Part shown: piece by piece, positions 62,724 through 64,000 of the stretch
Layout: the number at the start of each line of letters is the position of its first letter
How positions within the stretch are numbered: the first letter of the stretch is position 1
DNA from: Halomonas sp. SSL-5
GTDB taxonomy: Bacteria > Pseudomonadota > Gammaproteobacteria > Pseudomonadales > Halomonadaceae
Assembly (NCBI RefSeq): GCF_030708455.1
Contig: NZ_JAUYWF010000007.1
Coordinates: 62,001 to 126,000, forward strand
Direction: 5' to 3'
DNA length: 64,000 nt
The notes under the pieces: generated by a model
What the model saw: only the letters and a program-made list of their open reading frames with translations
What the model was told of the DNA's origin: nothing
Database searches by the model: none
Program-made: the position numbers and the translations under genes

Positions 62724-63806
62724 TCAACGGCCCTCGAGGTAGGCGGTCATCGAGCCGGCCATCAGCAGGGCGATCAGGTCGGCCTGGCGATGGGTGTCGG
62801 TCTTCTGGAAGAGGTTGCGCAGGTGGAAGGCGACGGTGGTGGGAGAGACGCCCATCTGTTCGGCGATCTCCTCGCTGCGCAGCCCCTCCAGCAGCGCCAG
62901 GGCGATGCGGGTCTCGGTGGGGGTCAGCCCGAACAGGCTGGCCAGCACCCCGCGCGGCAGTGGCGGGCGCTGATCCGGTGCCGACAGCAGCGCCACCACG
63001 CTGGCCTCCTCGCCGCCGCTCTCCGGTGACTGGCCCAGGGCACAGATCAACACCAGCAGGCCATGATCCCCCGGGCGATGGGGAAGGCGCAGGGAGAAGA
63101 CCGGTTCCTCCCCCCGCCGGCTGGCCTGGGTCGCCGCCGCGAGGCACTCCCGCAGGCGTCGGGCCATGGCGCCGCTCGCCGAGAGCGTCGCGTTCAACGC
63201 CAGCACGTCACTCTCGCCGGCCAGCTGTTGGGCACGCTGGTTGGCGAAGGTGACGCGGCCTTCGCCATCCAGCAGCACCATGCCGGGGGCGACCAGGTCC
63301 AGGGCGCGGGTGGCCGTCTGGAAGGCCTGCTGCGAGGCTTGCTGGTGGAGTGTCGCCATGGCCTCGCGAAGCTCATTCAGCTCGTGGTTGGACTTGTCGC
63401 GCATGCGCCGCACCTGGCGCAGACGGGCGGCAATGGTGGCCAGCAGCAGGTCATAGTCGATGGGCTTGACCAGGTAGTCATCGGCGCCCAGGCGCTTGCC
63501 TTCCACCACTTCCTGGGGGTCGGAGAGCGCGGTGAGGAACACGAAGGGGGTATCGGCCAGGTGAGGCCGGCGTTCGCGCACGGCATCGAGGACCGCATAG
63601 CCGTTCAAGCCGGGCATGTTGATGTCGCACAGGATCAGGTCCGGGGTGCAGGCGTCCAGCTGCTGCAGGGTGGCGTCGCCGTCGGCCGCCTCGAGCACGG
63701 CGTAGCCGGACTCCCTCAGCTCTTCGCAGATATCCGCGCGCAGGTCCTCCTGGTCCTCGGCACACAGGATCAGCGGCGGACGAGGAGTGGGCTCATGACG
63801 GGGCAT
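62724..63806 (-). CDS. response regulator with REC, PAS-like and LuxR-type HTH domains
   Basis: The 360-residue regulator starts with a receiver domain (LILCAEDQED acidic pocket, phospho-Asp61 in LILCDINMPG, Lys in YLVKPID). A coiled coil (about 135-165) leads to a PAS-like region (about 165-290: VAPGMVLLDGEGRVTFANQRA). The C-terminal HTH is of LuxR/NarL type (LTPTETRIALALLEGLRSEEIAEQMGVSPTTVAFHLRNLF in parts). The ATG at 63806 overlaps the end of the sensor kinase gene by 14 bases, so the two are a coupled two-component system. The signal is unknown. Confidence 0.88.
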   Translation of the reverse strand: MPRHEPTPRPPLILCAEDQEDLRADICEELRESGYAVLEAADGDATLQQLDACTPDLILCDINMPGLNGYAVLDAVRERRPHLADTPFVFLTALSDPQEVVEGKRLGADDYLVKPIDYDLLLATIAARLRQVRRMRDKSNHELNELREAMATLHQQASQQAFQTATRALDLVAPGMVLLDGEGRVTFANQRAQQLAGESDVLALNATLSASGAMARRLRECLAAATQASRRGEEPVFSLRLPHRPGDHGLLVLICALGQSPESGGEEASVVALLSAPDQRPPLPRGVLASLFGLTPTETRIALALLEGLRSEEIAEQMGVSPTTVAFHLRNLFQKTDTHRQADLIALLMAGSMTAYLEGR

Positions 63807-64000
63807 CACTTGTCTCCCGGGTATCGGCGGCGGGTAGCCGCAGGGTGACGCGGGTGCCCTCGCCGGGGGTCGACTCCAGCGTCAGGTCGCCGTGCTGGAT
63901 GCGGGCCAGGTGGCGGGCGATGTTCAGTCCCAGGCCGGTGCCATCGGTGCCCGCGGCATTGCTGCCGCGGAAGAAGCGTTCGAACAGTTGGGGCTGCTCA
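63793..64000 (-). CDS. sensor histidine kinase, C-terminal part (cut by window edge)
   Basis: Only the last 68 codons are in the window; the 5' part lies beyond 64000. They encode the end of a HATPase domain: LFERFFRGSNAAGTDGTGLGLNIARHL in parts, then HGDLTLESTPGEGTRVTLRLP, with the G2-type GTGLGL box. It overlaps the response regulator downstream and is its probable partner kinase. Input domains cannot be seen. Confidence 0.88.
   Translation of the reverse strand, partial: EQPQLFERFFRGSNAAGTDGTGLGLNIARHLARIQHGDLTLESTPGEGTRVTLRLPAADTRETSDAPS

Overview
The window is high-GC DNA that reads as a halophilic gammaproteobacterium, most likely Halomonas or a close relative. The reasons are the high GC3, the core blocks lepA-lepB-rnc-era-recO-pdxJ-acpS and cysM-rlmD-relA-mazG, a divergent barA/gacS-type kinase, and an NhaD Na+/H+ antiporter. 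The genus call is inference from gene content and order; no rRNA gene is present to confirm it.

Bases 1-13853 are the right-hand part of a P22-like podophage prophage. They hold a run of small, overlapping, glutamine/alanine-rich virion or ejection-type genes. These are followed by a 2701-residue polyvalent protein carrying InPase-like, ParB-like and two zincin-like modules. A block laid out like P22 immI comes next: two small membrane-protein genes, a Mnt-like repressor gene on the minus strand, a palindromic operator over a perfect TTGACA, a 54-residue Arc-like repressor, an AntA/KilAC antirepressor and one unknown gene. A strong terminator closes the prophage and lepA begins about 155 bases later. 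A 59-codon reading frame with an ideal Shine-Dalgarno sequence is nested out of frame inside the giant gene.

Bases 14009-31316 are housekeeping: translation and protein export (lepA, lepB), RNA processing and ribosome assembly (rnc, era), recombination (recO), vitamin B6 and acyl-carrier activation (pdxJ, acpS), the BarA hybrid kinase, then cysteine synthesis, 23S rRNA methylation, the stringent response, nucleotide sanitation and PEP carboxylase. REP-like and heptamer repeats punctuate this block.

Bases 31467-64000 mix core and accessory genes. They include an outer-membrane barrel, panE/topB, an ABC1 kinase, a SEC-C/TPR protein, AmpG, RfaH and an FKBP-type isomerase. A 36-residue membrane peptide follows. 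Next is a two-gene unit pairing an Arg/Tyr/Ser-rich exported protein with an HprK-like/PqqD fusion, the best candidate here for an undescribed system. Then come a lytic transglycosylase, proS, a CoA transferase, a MoxR/VWA pair, a cupin, two dehydrogenases, a Phd/RelE-type toxin-antitoxin pair with a clear promoter, nhaD, a phosphoesterase, a DUF1294 protein, polB, an AhpD-like protein, an ABC exporter, a diguanylate cyclase, yejK, and a two-component pair cut by the right edge. No rRNA, tRNA, CRISPR array, transposase or integrase was seen.
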